From: Flavobacterium sp. N502540
GTDB taxonomy: Bacteria > Bacteroidota > Bacteroidia > Flavobacteriales > Flavobacteriaceae
NCBI RefSeq assembly: GCF_025947365.1
Contig: NZ_CP110012.1
Span: 1,612,001 to 1,676,000 of the forward strand
Length of the DNA stretch: 64,000 nucleotides
Direction: 5' to 3'
The notes under the pieces were generated by a model. It worked only from the letters and a program-made list of their open reading frames with translations. It searched no databases and was not told the DNA's origin. Positions 29,680 to 38,044 of this stretch are shown here, in pieces. Position numbers and translations under genes: made by a program. Numbering within the stretch: the first letter of the stretch is position 1; each line of letters begins with the position of its first letter.

Positions 29680-29745
29680 CTTTGCCCACTTTGTAAAAAA
29701 CTTTGCGACCTTTGCGGTTAAAAAAAAATAAACTTGCAATCTTTG
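29680..29745. repeat. CTTTG-block repeat upstream of trpS
   Basis: Pairs of CTTTG 9 bp apart occur at 29680/29689 and 29701/29710, with a third, imperfect pair at about 29733/29741, separated by A-rich spacers. It sits 28-93 bp ahead of the trpS ATG. No standard TAnnTTTG promoter was found here, so this block may contain the promoter or be intergenic repeat DNA. Confidence 0.5.
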
Positions 29746-29772
29746 TGATTGAAAGATTAAGAAAAAACGAGA

Positions 29773-30747
29773 ATGGCAAAAATACTTACCGGTGTTCAGA
29801 GTACTGGAACGCCACACTTAGGCAATTTATTGGGAGCAATTATTCCTGCAATCGAATTATCAAACAATCCGGCAAATGAATCATTTTTATTTATTGCTGA
29901 TTTACATTCGATTACACAAATTAAAGACGGTAAAACTCTTAGAGAAAATACATACAGCACTGCTGCCGCCTGGCTAGCCTGTGGTCTAAATCCTGATAAA
30001 GTAACCTTCTACAGACAATCTGATGTGGTACAAACGACAGAATTAACCTGGTATTTAAGTTGCTTTTTTCCTTTTCAGCGTCTGACTTTGGCACATTCGT
30101 TTAAAGATAAAGCGGATCGTTTAGACGATGTTAACGCCGGACTTTTTACGTATCCGATGTTAATGGCTGCCGATATTTTATTGTATGATGCTGAATTTGT
30201 TCCGGTTGGTAAAGATCAATTGCAACATTTAGAAATCACTCGTGATGTCGCTGCGCGTTTCAACCATCAAATGGGAGAAACCTTTGTAATTCCGGAAGCT
30301 AAAATTCAGGAAGACGGCAAACTGATTCCGGGAACAAACGGTGGAAAAATGAGTAAATCAGCCAATAATCTTATCAACATTTTCCTTGACGATAAAACAA
30401 TTCGCAAACAGGTCATGAGTATTGAAACAGACAGTACTCCACTCGAAGAGCCTAAAAACCCGGATACCTGTAATGCTTTTGCCATTTATTCCTTGCTGGC
30501 AACCGAAGCGCAAATCGCCGAAATGAGAGCCAACTATTTAGGAGGAAACTATGGATACGGTCACGCCAAACAGGCTTTGTTTGAACTGATTATAGAAAAG
30601 TTTAAAACCGAAAGAGAACGATATACGTACTACATGAACAACCTTGAAGAAGTAGATGCTTTACTGAAAAAAGGAGCATCAAAAGCTTCCGTAATTGCTG
30701 ATGGTGTTTTAGCCAAAGTAAGAGAAGTTCTTGGATTTAGTAAATAA
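29773..30747 (+). CDS. trpS: Tryptophan--tRNA ligase
   Basis: 324 residues, class I aminoacyl-tRNA synthetase that charges tRNA-Trp. The HIGH-type motif is H-L-G-N (15-18, in T-P-H-L-G-N-L-L-G) and the KMSKS loop is perfect (192-196, in G-G-K-M-S-K-S-A-N-N). The conserved Y-P-M-L-M-A-A-D-I-L and G-K-D-Q-L-Q-H are present, which bind tryptophan and the dimer partner. Length is normal. It converges on dprA, with a shared terminator. Confidence 0.97.
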   Translation: MAKILTGVQSTGTPHLGNLLGAIIPAIELSNNPANESFLFIADLHSITQIKDGKTLRENTYSTAAAWLACGLNPDKVTFYRQSDVVQTTELTWYLSCFFPFQRLTLAHSFKDKADRLDDVNAGLFTYPMLMAADILLYDAEFVPVGKDQLQHLEITRDVAARFNHQMGETFVIPEAKIQEDGKLIPGTNGGKMSKSANNLINIFLDDKTIRKQVMSIETDSTPLEEPKNPDTCNAFAIYSLLATEAQIAEMRANYLGGNYGYGHAKQALFELIIEKFKTERERYTYYMNNLEEVDALLKKGASKASVIADGVLAKVREVLGFSK

Positions 30748-30752
30748 ACATC

Positions 30753-30785
30753 AAAACCGACGGGTTTTAAAAACCCGTCAGGTTT
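30753..30785. terminator. Terminator between trpS and dprA
   Basis: Long hairpin: AAACC-GACGGGTTTT pairs with AAAACCCGTC-AGGTTT with one mismatch. It sits between two converging genes and can serve both. Confidence 0.85.
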
Positions 30786-30793
30786 AATTCAGA

Positions 30794-31894
30794 TTAAACG
30801 GCCTCAAACAACTTTCCGGGCAATGGCCGAATGACTCCTTTCAGTTCCATGTTTAAGAGAATTCCCGAAATTTTATAAATAGGAAAATCACACTGCAGCG
30901 CAATAATATCAAGCAATTCTTTACCGTTTTTTAGCAGAAAATCATACACCTTTTGCTCCTCTGTTTCCAACTGAATAAAGAGCTGTTTTTGAACCGGTTT
31001 TGTCTTTGTTTCCACATTCCAATTCAGCATATAAACCAGATCTGCGGCACTCGTTAACACATTGGCACGTTGCGTTTTAATAAGATTATTGCACCCCTGA
31101 CTGTATTTGTCCGTCACCCGTCCGGGAACGGCAAAAACATCGCGATTGTAATCATTGGCAAGATTTGCGGTAATCAGTGAACCACCTTTTTCAGCCGATT
31201 CTATTACAACCGTAGCTTCACTCATACCTGCTACAATACGGTTTCTGCGTACAAAATTTTCTTTATCGGGATTTGATGTACTCCAAAACTCGGTTATAAA
31301 ACCACCATTTTCTTCTATTGGAACAATGAACTTTTTATGCGATTTTGGATAAATCTGATTTAAACCATGTGCCAGAACTCCAATAGTTTGCAGATTAAAA
31401 TCCATCGCCCGCTGATGCGCTACAATATCAACACCATAGGCAAAACCGCTAACGATTACCGGATCGAGAGGTGCCAGTTCTTCTATTAAATTTCGGCAAA
31501 ACTCTGTTCCATAAGAGGTAATCTGTCGCGTTCCCACAATACTAATTATTCTTTTATTTGCTAAATTTATGTTTCCCGAGGTAAAAATCAGAACAGGAGA
31601 ATCAATACAATGTTTTAAGCGTTCCGGATAGCCATCATCTTTAAAAAAAGACACTTTAACCCCACTAAATTTCATAAATTCCATTTCCTGATTCGCTTTT
31701 TCGAAAACCGATTTATCCTTAAAATTCTTTAATAAAACAGATCCAACACCATCAATAACAGACATTTGACTCCCCTTACTTTTAAAAACAGCCTCTGCAC
31801 TGCCAAAATAATTAAGCAGCTTTTTAGCCATTATATCTCCAACTCCATCGACTTTTAATAAGGCTAATAAATAGAATAAATCCTGATCTGACAT
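30794..31894 (-). CDS. dprA: DNA-processing protein DprA
   Basis: 366 residues. It loads RecA on incoming single-stranded DNA during natural transformation. The N-terminal 70 residues form a helix-hairpin-helix region (V-D-G-V-G-D-I-M-A-K-K-L-L and I-D-G-V-G). The Rossmann-like core spans about 105-300 and contains S-I-V-G-T-R, S-G-F-A-Y-G-V-D, F-V-R-R-N-R-I-V-A-G-M-S and E-K-G-G-S-L-I-T-A. A winged-helix DprA C-terminus (about 305-366) is present. Length is typical. Natural competence itself cannot be inferred, since DprA is nearly universal. Confidence 0.95.
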   Translation of the reverse strand: MSDQDLFYLLALLKVDGVGDIMAKKLLNYFGSAEAVFKSKGSQMSVIDGVGSVLLKNFKDKSVFEKANQEMEFMKFSGVKVSFFKDDGYPERLKHCIDSPVLIFTSGNINLANKRIISIVGTRQITSYGTEFCRNLIEELAPLDPVIVSGFAYGVDIVAHQRAMDFNLQTIGVLAHGLNQIYPKSHKKFIVPIEENGGFITEFWSTSNPDKENFVRRNRIVAGMSEATVVIESAEKGGSLITANLANDYNRDVFAVPGRVTDKYSQGCNNLIKTQRANVLTSAADLVYMLNWNVETKTKPVQKQLFIQLETEEQKVYDFLLKNGKELLDIIALQCDFPIYKISGILLNMELKGVIRPLPGKLFEAV

Positions 31895-32098
31895 CCGTGT
31901 AAAATATTATGTAAAATAAGAAAAATTAAAACCTAAAATTTGAAGTACAAATATCATAAAAAGAAAGTCTAATCCTGTTAAATTTAAATATAAATATTAT
32001 TTCAAATCATACACGACTTAAATACTTCATTTTAACTATTTGAAAAAGAATTGTCTATAAAAATAAAGCAATTGTTAATAAAAATTGTGAATAACATT

Positions 32099-32127
32099 TT
32101 GATAAGTATTCTGTAGTTGTAACTTTG
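32099..32127 (+). promoter_or_regulatory. Promoter of the HU/SPOR gene
   Basis: TTG at 32099-32101, 18-bp spacer, TAACTTTG at 32120-32127, 5 bp before the ATG at 32133. Confidence 0.65.
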
Positions 32128-32132
32128 TTACT

Positions 32133-33098
32133 ATGAAAATCGAAAATTACATAGCACAGTTACTGTATCGTTATCAGTGTGTAACGGTTCCAGGGTTTGG
32201 AGCATTTTTAACAGAAATTCAATCGGCAAAGCTGAATGAAAGCACAAATTCTTTCTTTCCACCGACAAAAATGATCTCTTTCAACAGTCATCTAAAAAAC
32301 AATGATGGATTATTGGCAAATCATATCGCACAGGCAGAAAAAACTTCTTATGGTTTTGCAGTAAGTGCCATTGCTTTTGAAGTCGTAAGCTGGAAAAAAA
32401 CACTAGAAGAAAATGGTGTTGTAACACTTAAAAATATTGGCGAAATTCGATATAATGCTGATCAGAAAATGGTATTCACCCCTAATGATCAGACCAATTT
32501 CCTAACAAGTTCCTTTGGACTTAGTCCATTTGTTTCTCCACTTGTTAAAAAAGAGAATTTCGAGCGAAAAATAGAGGAAATTTCGGAAGGAGATGCAATT
32601 TCACTATACGAAAATGAAGAAGGAAGAACAACAAATCCACTTTTGAAATATGCTGCGATACTAGTCTTAGGACTTGGAATTACAGGAAGTATTGGATATC
32701 CTTTATATCAAAATCAAATCGCCGCCAAAACACTTGTTGTAGAAAGCAGTGTACAGAAAAAAGTAGAAAACAAAATTCAGGAAGCGACTTTCTTTATCCA
32801 GAACCCTATGCCTGCTGTAACACTCTCAGTCGATACAACAAATGTAGAAACGGCTGCAGAAAAAACAATGCCTTACCACATTATGGCCGGTGCATACAGA
32901 AGTGAAAAAAATGCCAGAAAAGCTTATAATCAATTAATAAAAGATGGTTACGAAGCCAGAATGCTAGGCGAAAACAAACACGGATTATTCCCAGTTCTGT
33001 ACGGTAGCTATGCAACAATGGCGGAAGCTGAAAAAGCACAAAAAGAAATACAAAAAGGAGAAAATCCGGATGCCTGGATTCTCGTACAACCTTTATAA
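32133..33098 (+). CDS. HU-CCDC81-type and SPOR domain membrane protein
   Basis: 321 residues. The N-terminal 130 residues (starting M-K-I-E-N-Y-I-A-Q-L-L-Y-R-Y-Q-C-V-T-V-P-G-F-G-A-F) are the two CCDC81-type HU-like modules found in Bacteroidetes. One membrane helix follows (about 171-191). The last 75 residues are a SPOR domain (Y-H-I-M-A-G-A-Y-R-S-E-K-N-A and H-G-L-F-P-V-L-Y-G-S-Y), which binds denuded glycan strands at the septum. The layout puts the HU-like part in the cytoplasm and SPOR in the periplasm, suggesting a link between chromosome or cytoplasmic filament and the dividing wall. That last step is inference. Confidence 0.88.
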   Translation: MKIENYIAQLLYRYQCVTVPGFGAFLTEIQSAKLNESTNSFFPPTKMISFNSHLKNNDGLLANHIAQAEKTSYGFAVSAIAFEVVSWKKTLEENGVVTLKNIGEIRYNADQKMVFTPNDQTNFLTSSFGLSPFVSPLVKKENFERKIEEISEGDAISLYENEEGRTTNPLLKYAAILVLGLGITGSIGYPLYQNQIAAKTLVVESSVQKKVENKIQEATFFIQNPMPAVTLSVDTTNVETAAEKTMPYHIMAGAYRSEKNARKAYNQLIKDGYEARMLGENKHGLFPVLYGSYATMAEAEKAQKEIQKGENPDAWILVQPL

Positions 33099-33100
33099 AA

Positions 33101-33136
33101 CTAAAAAAGCCCATTCTTCTGAATGGGCTTTTTTAG
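33101..33136. terminator. Bidirectional terminator, perfect 16-bp stem
   Basis: CTAAAAAAGCCCATTC (33101-33116) is the exact complement of 33121-33136 with a 4-nt loop. It separates two converging genes, and the stop codon of the minus-strand gene (33133-33135) lies inside the stem. Confidence 0.92.
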
Positions 33137-33894
33137 TTCGCTATTATTTCTGCATCCTGCGAAAGAATTACTTTCTTCCCTTTATATATTTTGAGTCTTG
33201 CCGGAGGAGAATTCTTTTCGCCCAAAACGATAATGGCACACTCATAAACATTCCCATCCTTTTTAAATTCATACTGGTGATTGCCGCCAATACCTTCAAC
33301 GACTAAAACTCCACCATTAATCACTAAATCAGGCTTTTCAGTCATTTCCTTTTGAATGGACCATGATGCATATCGATAGTTATTAAAACCTAAATGATCG
33401 ATTCTAATTTTAAATTTAGAAGTCGCCAGAATACAAATTGGATCCTGAAAAAAAGCAATACTAGGATCCAGGTTTTTCTTTTGCGACGCAATTAACTTGT
33501 TTTTAAGTTCTATTTCCGCTTTCGATTGATAATTCACTGCCGTTAACCGACCCTCGGTATCAAGCCAAATCTTGCCATGAATTAACATAATCCCGCGCAA
33601 ACCCATATCATTCCAGCCATTTGTGGGCGTCGATTTTATAATTTCATTTTTTAACGTAGCATCAAAAATTTCAGAATATCGTTTTATAAAATCTGCTTTA
33701 TTTGCAATATCAGCTATAGGATATTCTCGCTCTAACGGATAAACTACTGCATCAGCAATGGCTTCTTTCTTATCATTTTTGACATTTTCAATGAACTTTT
33801 TAACCCGTTTCTGATAATCGATGTCCGAATCCTGGGCAACAATAAAACCGCTACAAAAAAATAATACTACTAAAAATAAATTGCTTCTTCTCAT
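33133..33894 (-). CDS. Exported protein of unknown function (paralogue 1)
   Basis: 253 residues. Signal peptide residues 1-20 (cut after I-V-A-Q). The first 120 mature residues (V-K-K-F-I-E-N-V-K-N-D-K-K-E-A-I-A-D and F-I-K-R-Y-S-E-I-F-D) resemble the helical start of NTF2-like proteins. The second half is beta-rich with G-I-G-G-N-H-Q-Y-E-F. The neighbour at 34022-34780 is a tandem paralogue with the same layout, roughly half identical. A -7 box TATATTTG (33943-33936, minus) lies about 42 bp upstream, with no TTG at the right distance. No function assigned. Confidence 0.8.
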   Translation of the reverse strand: MRRSNLFLVVLFFCSGFIVAQDSDIDYQKRVKKFIENVKNDKKEAIADAVVYPLEREYPIADIANKADFIKRYSEIFDATLKNEIIKSTPTNGWNDMGLRGIMLIHGKIWLDTEGRLTAVNYQSKAEIELKNKLIASQKKNLDPSIAFFQDPICILATSKFKIRIDHLGFNNYRYASWSIQKEMTEKPDLVINGGVLVVEGIGGNHQYEFKKDGNVYECAIIVLGEKNSPPARLKIYKGKKVILSQDAEIIAN

Positions 33895-33987
33895 CTCAAA
33901 TATTTTTAATTAATTATTAATCCGACAATTACAATCAAATATAGCTAATTTATACTAGTTGTAATCAATTTGAAACTGGGATATAAA

Positions 33988-34020
33988 ACAAAAAATCCCA
34001 TTCGAAAAAATGGGATTTTG
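33988..34020 (-). terminator. Terminator of the upstream paralogue
   Basis: Stem AAAATCCCATT with AATGGGATTTT, just beyond the stop of the gene at 34022-34780. Confidence 0.8.
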
Positions 34021-34021
34021 T

Positions 34022-34780
34022 TTAACGTGGAACAACTTTAGCGTCCTGATTAAGGATTTCTTTTCCTTTTTGATAAATGGTTAAATTAGCTGGTGGTGAA
34101 TCTTTTGTACCTAAAACCGTAATATAACACTGGTACAAGTAATTTCCTTTTTTAAAATCGTAATGGTGATTACCTCCTGTTCCATCATGAAACCATTTTC
34201 CGTTGGTAATGATTAAATCCGGTTTTTCGCTCATCGATTGATTTATCGACCACGAGGCATATCTGTAATTATCATTTCCCAAGTCATCAATTCGAACCCT
34301 AAATTTAGACGTTTCTAAAATAATTTCCGGTGCTTTAAACTCTGCAATCGATGAGTGAAGTTTACTTTTTTCAGAAGCTATCAGTTTGTTTTTAAGATCA
34401 CTCTCCACTTTTGACTGATAACTTATAGAGAAAACTTTTCCGTCAATATCCATCCACAAAGTACCCTGATTTAGCATTATGCCACGCCAGCCCATTTCTG
34501 ACCAATTTTTTACCGCATCCGATTGTGAAATTTCGGCTTTCAGTTTAGCATCAAAAATTTCAGTATATCTTTTTACAAACTCTGCTTTATTCTTGATAGA
34601 CGGAATTGGATTATCTCTTCTTAAAGGATATTTAATAACCTCTGCTACAGCCTCTTTTCTATCATTTTTTACATTATCAATAAATTTTTTAACAAACTTC
34701 TGATATTCGGGCCTCAAGTCCTGACCTGACGTATTTTGAATCGTAATCCCTATGAAGAGAACGTATAGTAACTTTTTCAT
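34022..34780 (-). CDS. Exported protein of unknown function (paralogue 2)
   Basis: 252 residues from the ATG at 34780. The frame is open to a GTG at 34846, but only the inner ATG gives a signal peptide (M-K-K-L-L-Y-V-L-F-I-G-I) and the same length as the paralogue downstream. Shared blocks: K-K-F-I-D-N-V-K-N-D-R-K-E-A, F-V-K-R-Y-T-E-I-F-D, G-W-R-G-I-M-L, Y-R-Y-A-S-W-S-I and G-G-N-H-H-Y-D-F. An octanucleotide repeat array lies 65 bp upstream, within the presumed promoter region. It was probably duplicated in place. Function unknown. Confidence 0.8.
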   Translation of the reverse strand: MKKLLYVLFIGITIQNTSGQDLRPEYQKFVKKFIDNVKNDRKEAVAEVIKYPLRRDNPIPSIKNKAEFVKRYTEIFDAKLKAEISQSDAVKNWSEMGWRGIMLNQGTLWMDIDGKVFSISYQSKVESDLKNKLIASEKSKLHSSIAEFKAPEIILETSKFRVRIDDLGNDNYRYASWSINQSMSEKPDLIITNGKWFHDGTGGNHHYDFKKGNYLYQCYITVLGTKDSPPANLTIYQKGKEILNQDAKVVPR

Positions 34781-34844
34781 AATCTCTATTTTACATAATG
34801 TTTTTATAGTAGATTCCAAAATTTTATCAGAACCTTCAAATTCC

Positions 34845-34962
34845 ACAATCTAACAATCTAACAATCTAACAATCTAACAATCTAACAATCTAACAATCTA
34901 ACAATCTAACAATCTAACAATCTAACAATCTAACAATCTAACAATCTAACAATCTAACAATC
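34845..34962. repeat. Octanucleotide tandem repeat (acaatcta, 14.75 copies)
   Basis: Perfect 8-bp units from 34845 to 34962 with no mismatch seen. The last two bases overlap the stop codon of the helicase gene (34961-34963). The array fills most of the gap to the exported-protein gene downstream. Perfect units of a non-triplet length outside a gene are prone to slippage and change spacing, not reading frame. Confidence 0.95.
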
Positions 34963-37240
34963 AGTTAATGCTTGCTTTAAACATCTTCAACTCATCCCAC
35001 GTAAATTCATCACCATACTTTTCTTTTAGCGGACTTAAAGATTCTTCGCTATAAAACTCAAAAGCTTCACGCAAGGCCAGGATTTTATCATACGGTAAAA
35101 CATCTGATATCTCGACTTTTTTAGCCTGAATTAGTTTAACCAAATGCATTTCAACTGTTTGCACTGTAAGTTTACGAATTCGGGCAATATCCTGAATCGA
35201 ATTTTTCTCCAGCCACAAATCATGGGTTTCTTCGATGGTTGTTTTCTTTTCGGCCTTTGGTGTGCTTTTATCTAATTTGCGTGCCGTATAACGAACTGTA
35301 GGTTCATCAGATTTAAAAATATCAGTATTCGACATATTAAATTCCTCGCGGATCTTTGCAACCTTGTCAAATTTGTAGTTTTTAATCGCTGTAGACGACA
35401 ATTTCTCTTTACAGATGGTTTCACCTGCCACGACAATTTCTATGAGCAATTTGGCCTTCATTAAACGTAAAACAGCTTTTGTCTGTAAATCGTCCAAAAA
35501 AGTCAGTTCTTCGTAAAACTCTTTCACTTTTTTGAATTTCTGAATTTCGGCCATTTTATTCAAAAGATCCGTAACCAGTTTGTCCATTGGTTTAAAAAAG
35601 TAATCATAAGCTGCCACTACCCTTTCCTGTACAAAAAAGAGATCGACAGTATCTTTATTGAAAATTTTATTAAGCTGATTAACGAATTTTTGTGCTGGAT
35701 CAGTTAGTCCGTCAATAGTTTCCAAACGTTTATGAGCCCAGACGGCATGCTTCGATTTTTCTGATCCGGCAGCATTTTCGTTGTAACTGAAACGATGATT
35801 ACGCCATTCTTGCGCCAAATCGCTCCAGTTAAAACTGCTAATCAAATAGTTATGAATGAAATTTTTAGTTTCAAAATGCAAAGAATGTTTTAAAACTTCT
35901 TCTGTTGCTTTGTTCAAAGCATAATCCATCACATCCTGATCGTTCGAAATACCATTCATTTGCAGCGGAGACAACAAAATAAGCCCGTTTAAGGACGTTA
36001 AACGTGATAATGCTACATAGGCTTGTCCGGGTAAAAAAACTTGCGATACATCGAGCGCAGCTTTCTCAAAAGTTAAACCCTGACTTTTATGCACCGTAAT
36101 TGCCCATGCCAGCTTAAGTGGATAATGTGCAAATGTCCCCAAAACTTCTTCTTCAACTTCTTTGGTGAGATCGTTTACTTTGTATCGGATATTTTTCCAT
36201 TCGTATTTTTCAACTTCAATGGTTTTATCCTCCTCAGGAAAATGTATGAATATTTCTTCGGCCGAAAGTGACTTTACAACGCCCATTTTTCCGTTGAAAT
36301 AACGCTTTTCAAAAGACAAATCATTTTTGACAAACATAACCTGAGCACCCACTTTAAGTTTCAAATTTTCCTCAACCGGAAAAATTTTCTCCGGAAAATC
36401 GCCCACAATAAACGGCTGATAAGCGAATTCATTTCCGGCTAAATCGCCAATTGCCTGCTCGTTAATCGAATCGGCTTTGGCATTGTGCGTGGTAAGCGTA
36501 ATATATCCGGGATTATTTTTTAAGTCAAAATCAGGTTTCACATATTCATTTAAAACCTGAATATCCTGAGGCGTAATCTGATTGTTTCGAAGATTATTCA
36601 AAACCGAAATAAAAGTATCATCTGACTGACGATAAATCTTTGATAATTCAATATATAACGGCGGATATTGCTGAATTACATGCGAATGAAAAAAGAATTT
36701 TCCTTTGTAATAATTGCGCAAAGTTCGCCATTCTTCATCTCTGATAACCGGCGGAAGCTGTAACAAATCGCCAATAAAAAGTACCTGAACACCTCCAAAA
36801 GCACGCGTATTTTTACGTACCGTCTGCATCATAAAATCAATTGCATCCAACAGATCAGCGCGTAACATACTGACTTCATCGATAATCAAAAGCTCCATAT
36901 TCCTGATTACGTCACGCTTCACATTATTCATTTTGAAATGTCTTCTAAGCGTTTCCTTATTCTCAAATTTAACCGTATCTGTAAACTGAGAAGCCTCTGC
37001 ATAAGAGGGAATAAAAGCCGAAAACGGCAACTGAAACATAGAATGAATCGTAACACCTCCTGCATTCAAAGCTGCAATTCCGGTTGGAGCCACAACCACA
37101 GTATTTTTATGCGTAGTGGCAATAATTTCACGCAGAAGTGTAGTCTTCCCGGTCCCAGCTTTACCGGTCAGGAAAATAGATTTTTGCGTTTGATTGATGA
37201 ATTGTAAAGTATAAGCTGCTGCTTCTGAAACGTTTTGCAT
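34961..37240 (-). CDS. PIF1-like superfamily 1B helicase with C-terminal helix-turn-helix
   Basis: 759 residues. Walker A is G-K-A-G-T-G-K-T-T (26-34), Walker B is L-I-I-D-E-V-S-M (about 117-124), followed by the G-D-L-L-Q-L-P-P motif and, near 380-400, A-I-T-V-H-K-S-Q-G-L-T-F plus V-A-L-S-R-L, which are PIF1/RecD2 motifs V and VI. The C-terminal third has a helical HRDC-like stretch and a helix-turn-helix segment (about 675-725, L-E-K-N-S-I-Q-D-I-A-R-I-R-K-L-T) like that of RecQ-associated HTH domains. Such helicases unwind 5'-to-3' and act at stalled forks or G-quadruplexes. The exact role here is unknown. Confidence 0.88.
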   Translation of the reverse strand: MQNVSEAAAYTLQFINQTQKSIFLTGKAGTGKTTLLREIIATTHKNTVVVAPTGIAALNAGGVTIHSMFQLPFSAFIPSYAEASQFTDTVKFENKETLRRHFKMNNVKRDVIRNMELLIIDEVSMLRADLLDAIDFMMQTVRKNTRAFGGVQVLFIGDLLQLPPVIRDEEWRTLRNYYKGKFFFHSHVIQQYPPLYIELSKIYRQSDDTFISVLNNLRNNQITPQDIQVLNEYVKPDFDLKNNPGYITLTTHNAKADSINEQAIGDLAGNEFAYQPFIVGDFPEKIFPVEENLKLKVGAQVMFVKNDLSFEKRYFNGKMGVVKSLSAEEIFIHFPEEDKTIEVEKYEWKNIRYKVNDLTKEVEEEVLGTFAHYPLKLAWAITVHKSQGLTFEKAALDVSQVFLPGQAYVALSRLTSLNGLILLSPLQMNGISNDQDVMDYALNKATEEVLKHSLHFETKNFIHNYLISSFNWSDLAQEWRNHRFSYNENAAGSEKSKHAVWAHKRLETIDGLTDPAQKFVNQLNKIFNKDTVDLFFVQERVVAAYDYFFKPMDKLVTDLLNKMAEIQKFKKVKEFYEELTFLDDLQTKAVLRLMKAKLLIEIVVAGETICKEKLSSTAIKNYKFDKVAKIREEFNMSNTDIFKSDEPTVRYTARKLDKSTPKAEKKTTIEETHDLWLEKNSIQDIARIRKLTVQTVEMHLVKLIQAKKVEISDVLPYDKILALREAFEFYSEESLSPLKEKYGDEFTWDELKMFKASIN

Positions 37241-37285
37241 TAGGCGTAAATTGAGAGCTAAAAGTATCGTATTTTTATAAAAGAA

Positions 37286-37317
37286 AAAACCTAAATCTTG
37301 ACAGATTTAGGTTTTTA
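37286..37317 (-). terminator. Terminator of the OmpH-like gene
   Basis: Stem AAAAACCTAAATCT with AGATTTAGGTTTTT around a 4-nt loop, 22 bp past the stop of the gene at 37340. Confidence 0.85.
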
Positions 37318-37339
37318 AATTTAGCTAGTTAGTCTGGTA

Positions 37340-37918
37340 TTATTTTTTAGCTTCCTCTTTTACAGCTGGTTTTTCTTCTGTTTTTGGAGTCGCTTTATAC
37401 TTGTCATTCAAAGCTTTAACGATGTCTTTTGTGATATCGAATTTCTCTTCAGCATACAAAATTGAAGCAGCGTCTCCAGTACCATAGATATAAGAATAAC
37501 CATTTTTCTTACCGTATTCTTTGATGAATTTCTTCACTCCACTTACCAAAGAATCCATTTCAACACCGCTTTCCTGTTGCAATTGTTGAGACAAAGCTTG
37601 TTGTGCATAACCCAATTGTTGTTCTCTTTTTTGTAATTCAGCACCTCTTTGTTGTGCCCACGCCTGACCGTTTGCTTGTGCCTGACTTTGAAAATTAGCA
37701 GCGTCTTGTTTAAAACGTGTAATCTCAGCTTGTAGTTGTCTTCCTTTTTCCTCTGCCTGAGCTTTGTATTTAGCTTCAAGGTCTTTTGCTTCAGTGTATT
37801 CTTTCATTAAAACTGAAGTATCTACGTAAGCTGTTTTTACTTCCTTAACTTCCGCAGTTTTGTCACTACATGAAACAGCGAAAATTGAAAGTGCGATAAT
37901 TACTAATGCTTTTTTCAT
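37340..37918 (-). CDS. OmpH/Skp-like periplasmic chaperone, predicted lipoprotein
   Basis: 192 residues. The N-terminus is a lipoprotein signal with the lipobox F-A-V-S-C (Cys17), so unlike classical Skp this copy should be membrane-anchored. Residues about 27-180 match OmpH/Skp: a beta start (V-K-T-A-Y-V-D-T), a long coiled coil (about 40-130) rich in Gln and Ala, and the return segment Y-I-Y-G-T-G-D-A-A-S-I-L-Y. Skp family proteins hold outer-membrane proteins in the periplasm. The Lys/Glu/Pro-rich tail has no known role. A perfect promoter precedes it. Confidence 0.88.
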   Translation of the reverse strand: MKKALVIIALSIFAVSCSDKTAEVKEVKTAYVDTSVLMKEYTEAKDLEAKYKAQAEEKGRQLQAEITRFKQDAANFQSQAQANGQAWAQQRGAELQKREQQLGYAQQALSQQLQQESGVEMDSLVSGVKKFIKEYGKKNGYSYIYGTGDAASILYAEEKFDITKDIVKALNDKYKATPKTEEKPAVKEEAKK

Positions 37919-37958
37919 TTTTTTAAATCTCTATTTTTTTTATTGTATTGAATGAAGA

Positions 37959-37987
37959 CAAAAATATAAAAAAATAAATAGCATCAA
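37959..37987 (-). promoter_or_regulatory. Promoter of the OmpH-like gene
   Basis: Minus strand: TTG (37987-37985), 18-bp spacer, TATTTTTG (37966-37959), with the ATG 41 bp downstream. Confidence 0.7.
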
Positions 37988-38044
37988 ACTAAAGTTTAAA
38001 AAATGCTATAATTTTATGATATTACTTTTATTTATTGAGGAGAT

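Noticed and set aside
34781..34846. Upstream start (GTG 34846) for the exported paralogue
   Set aside because: It would bury the signal peptide behind 22 polar residues; the inner ATG at 34780 matches the paralogue.
34845..34962. CRISPR array or iteron origin
   Set aside because: Simple 8-bp tandem units with no spacers; no replication initiator gene nearby.
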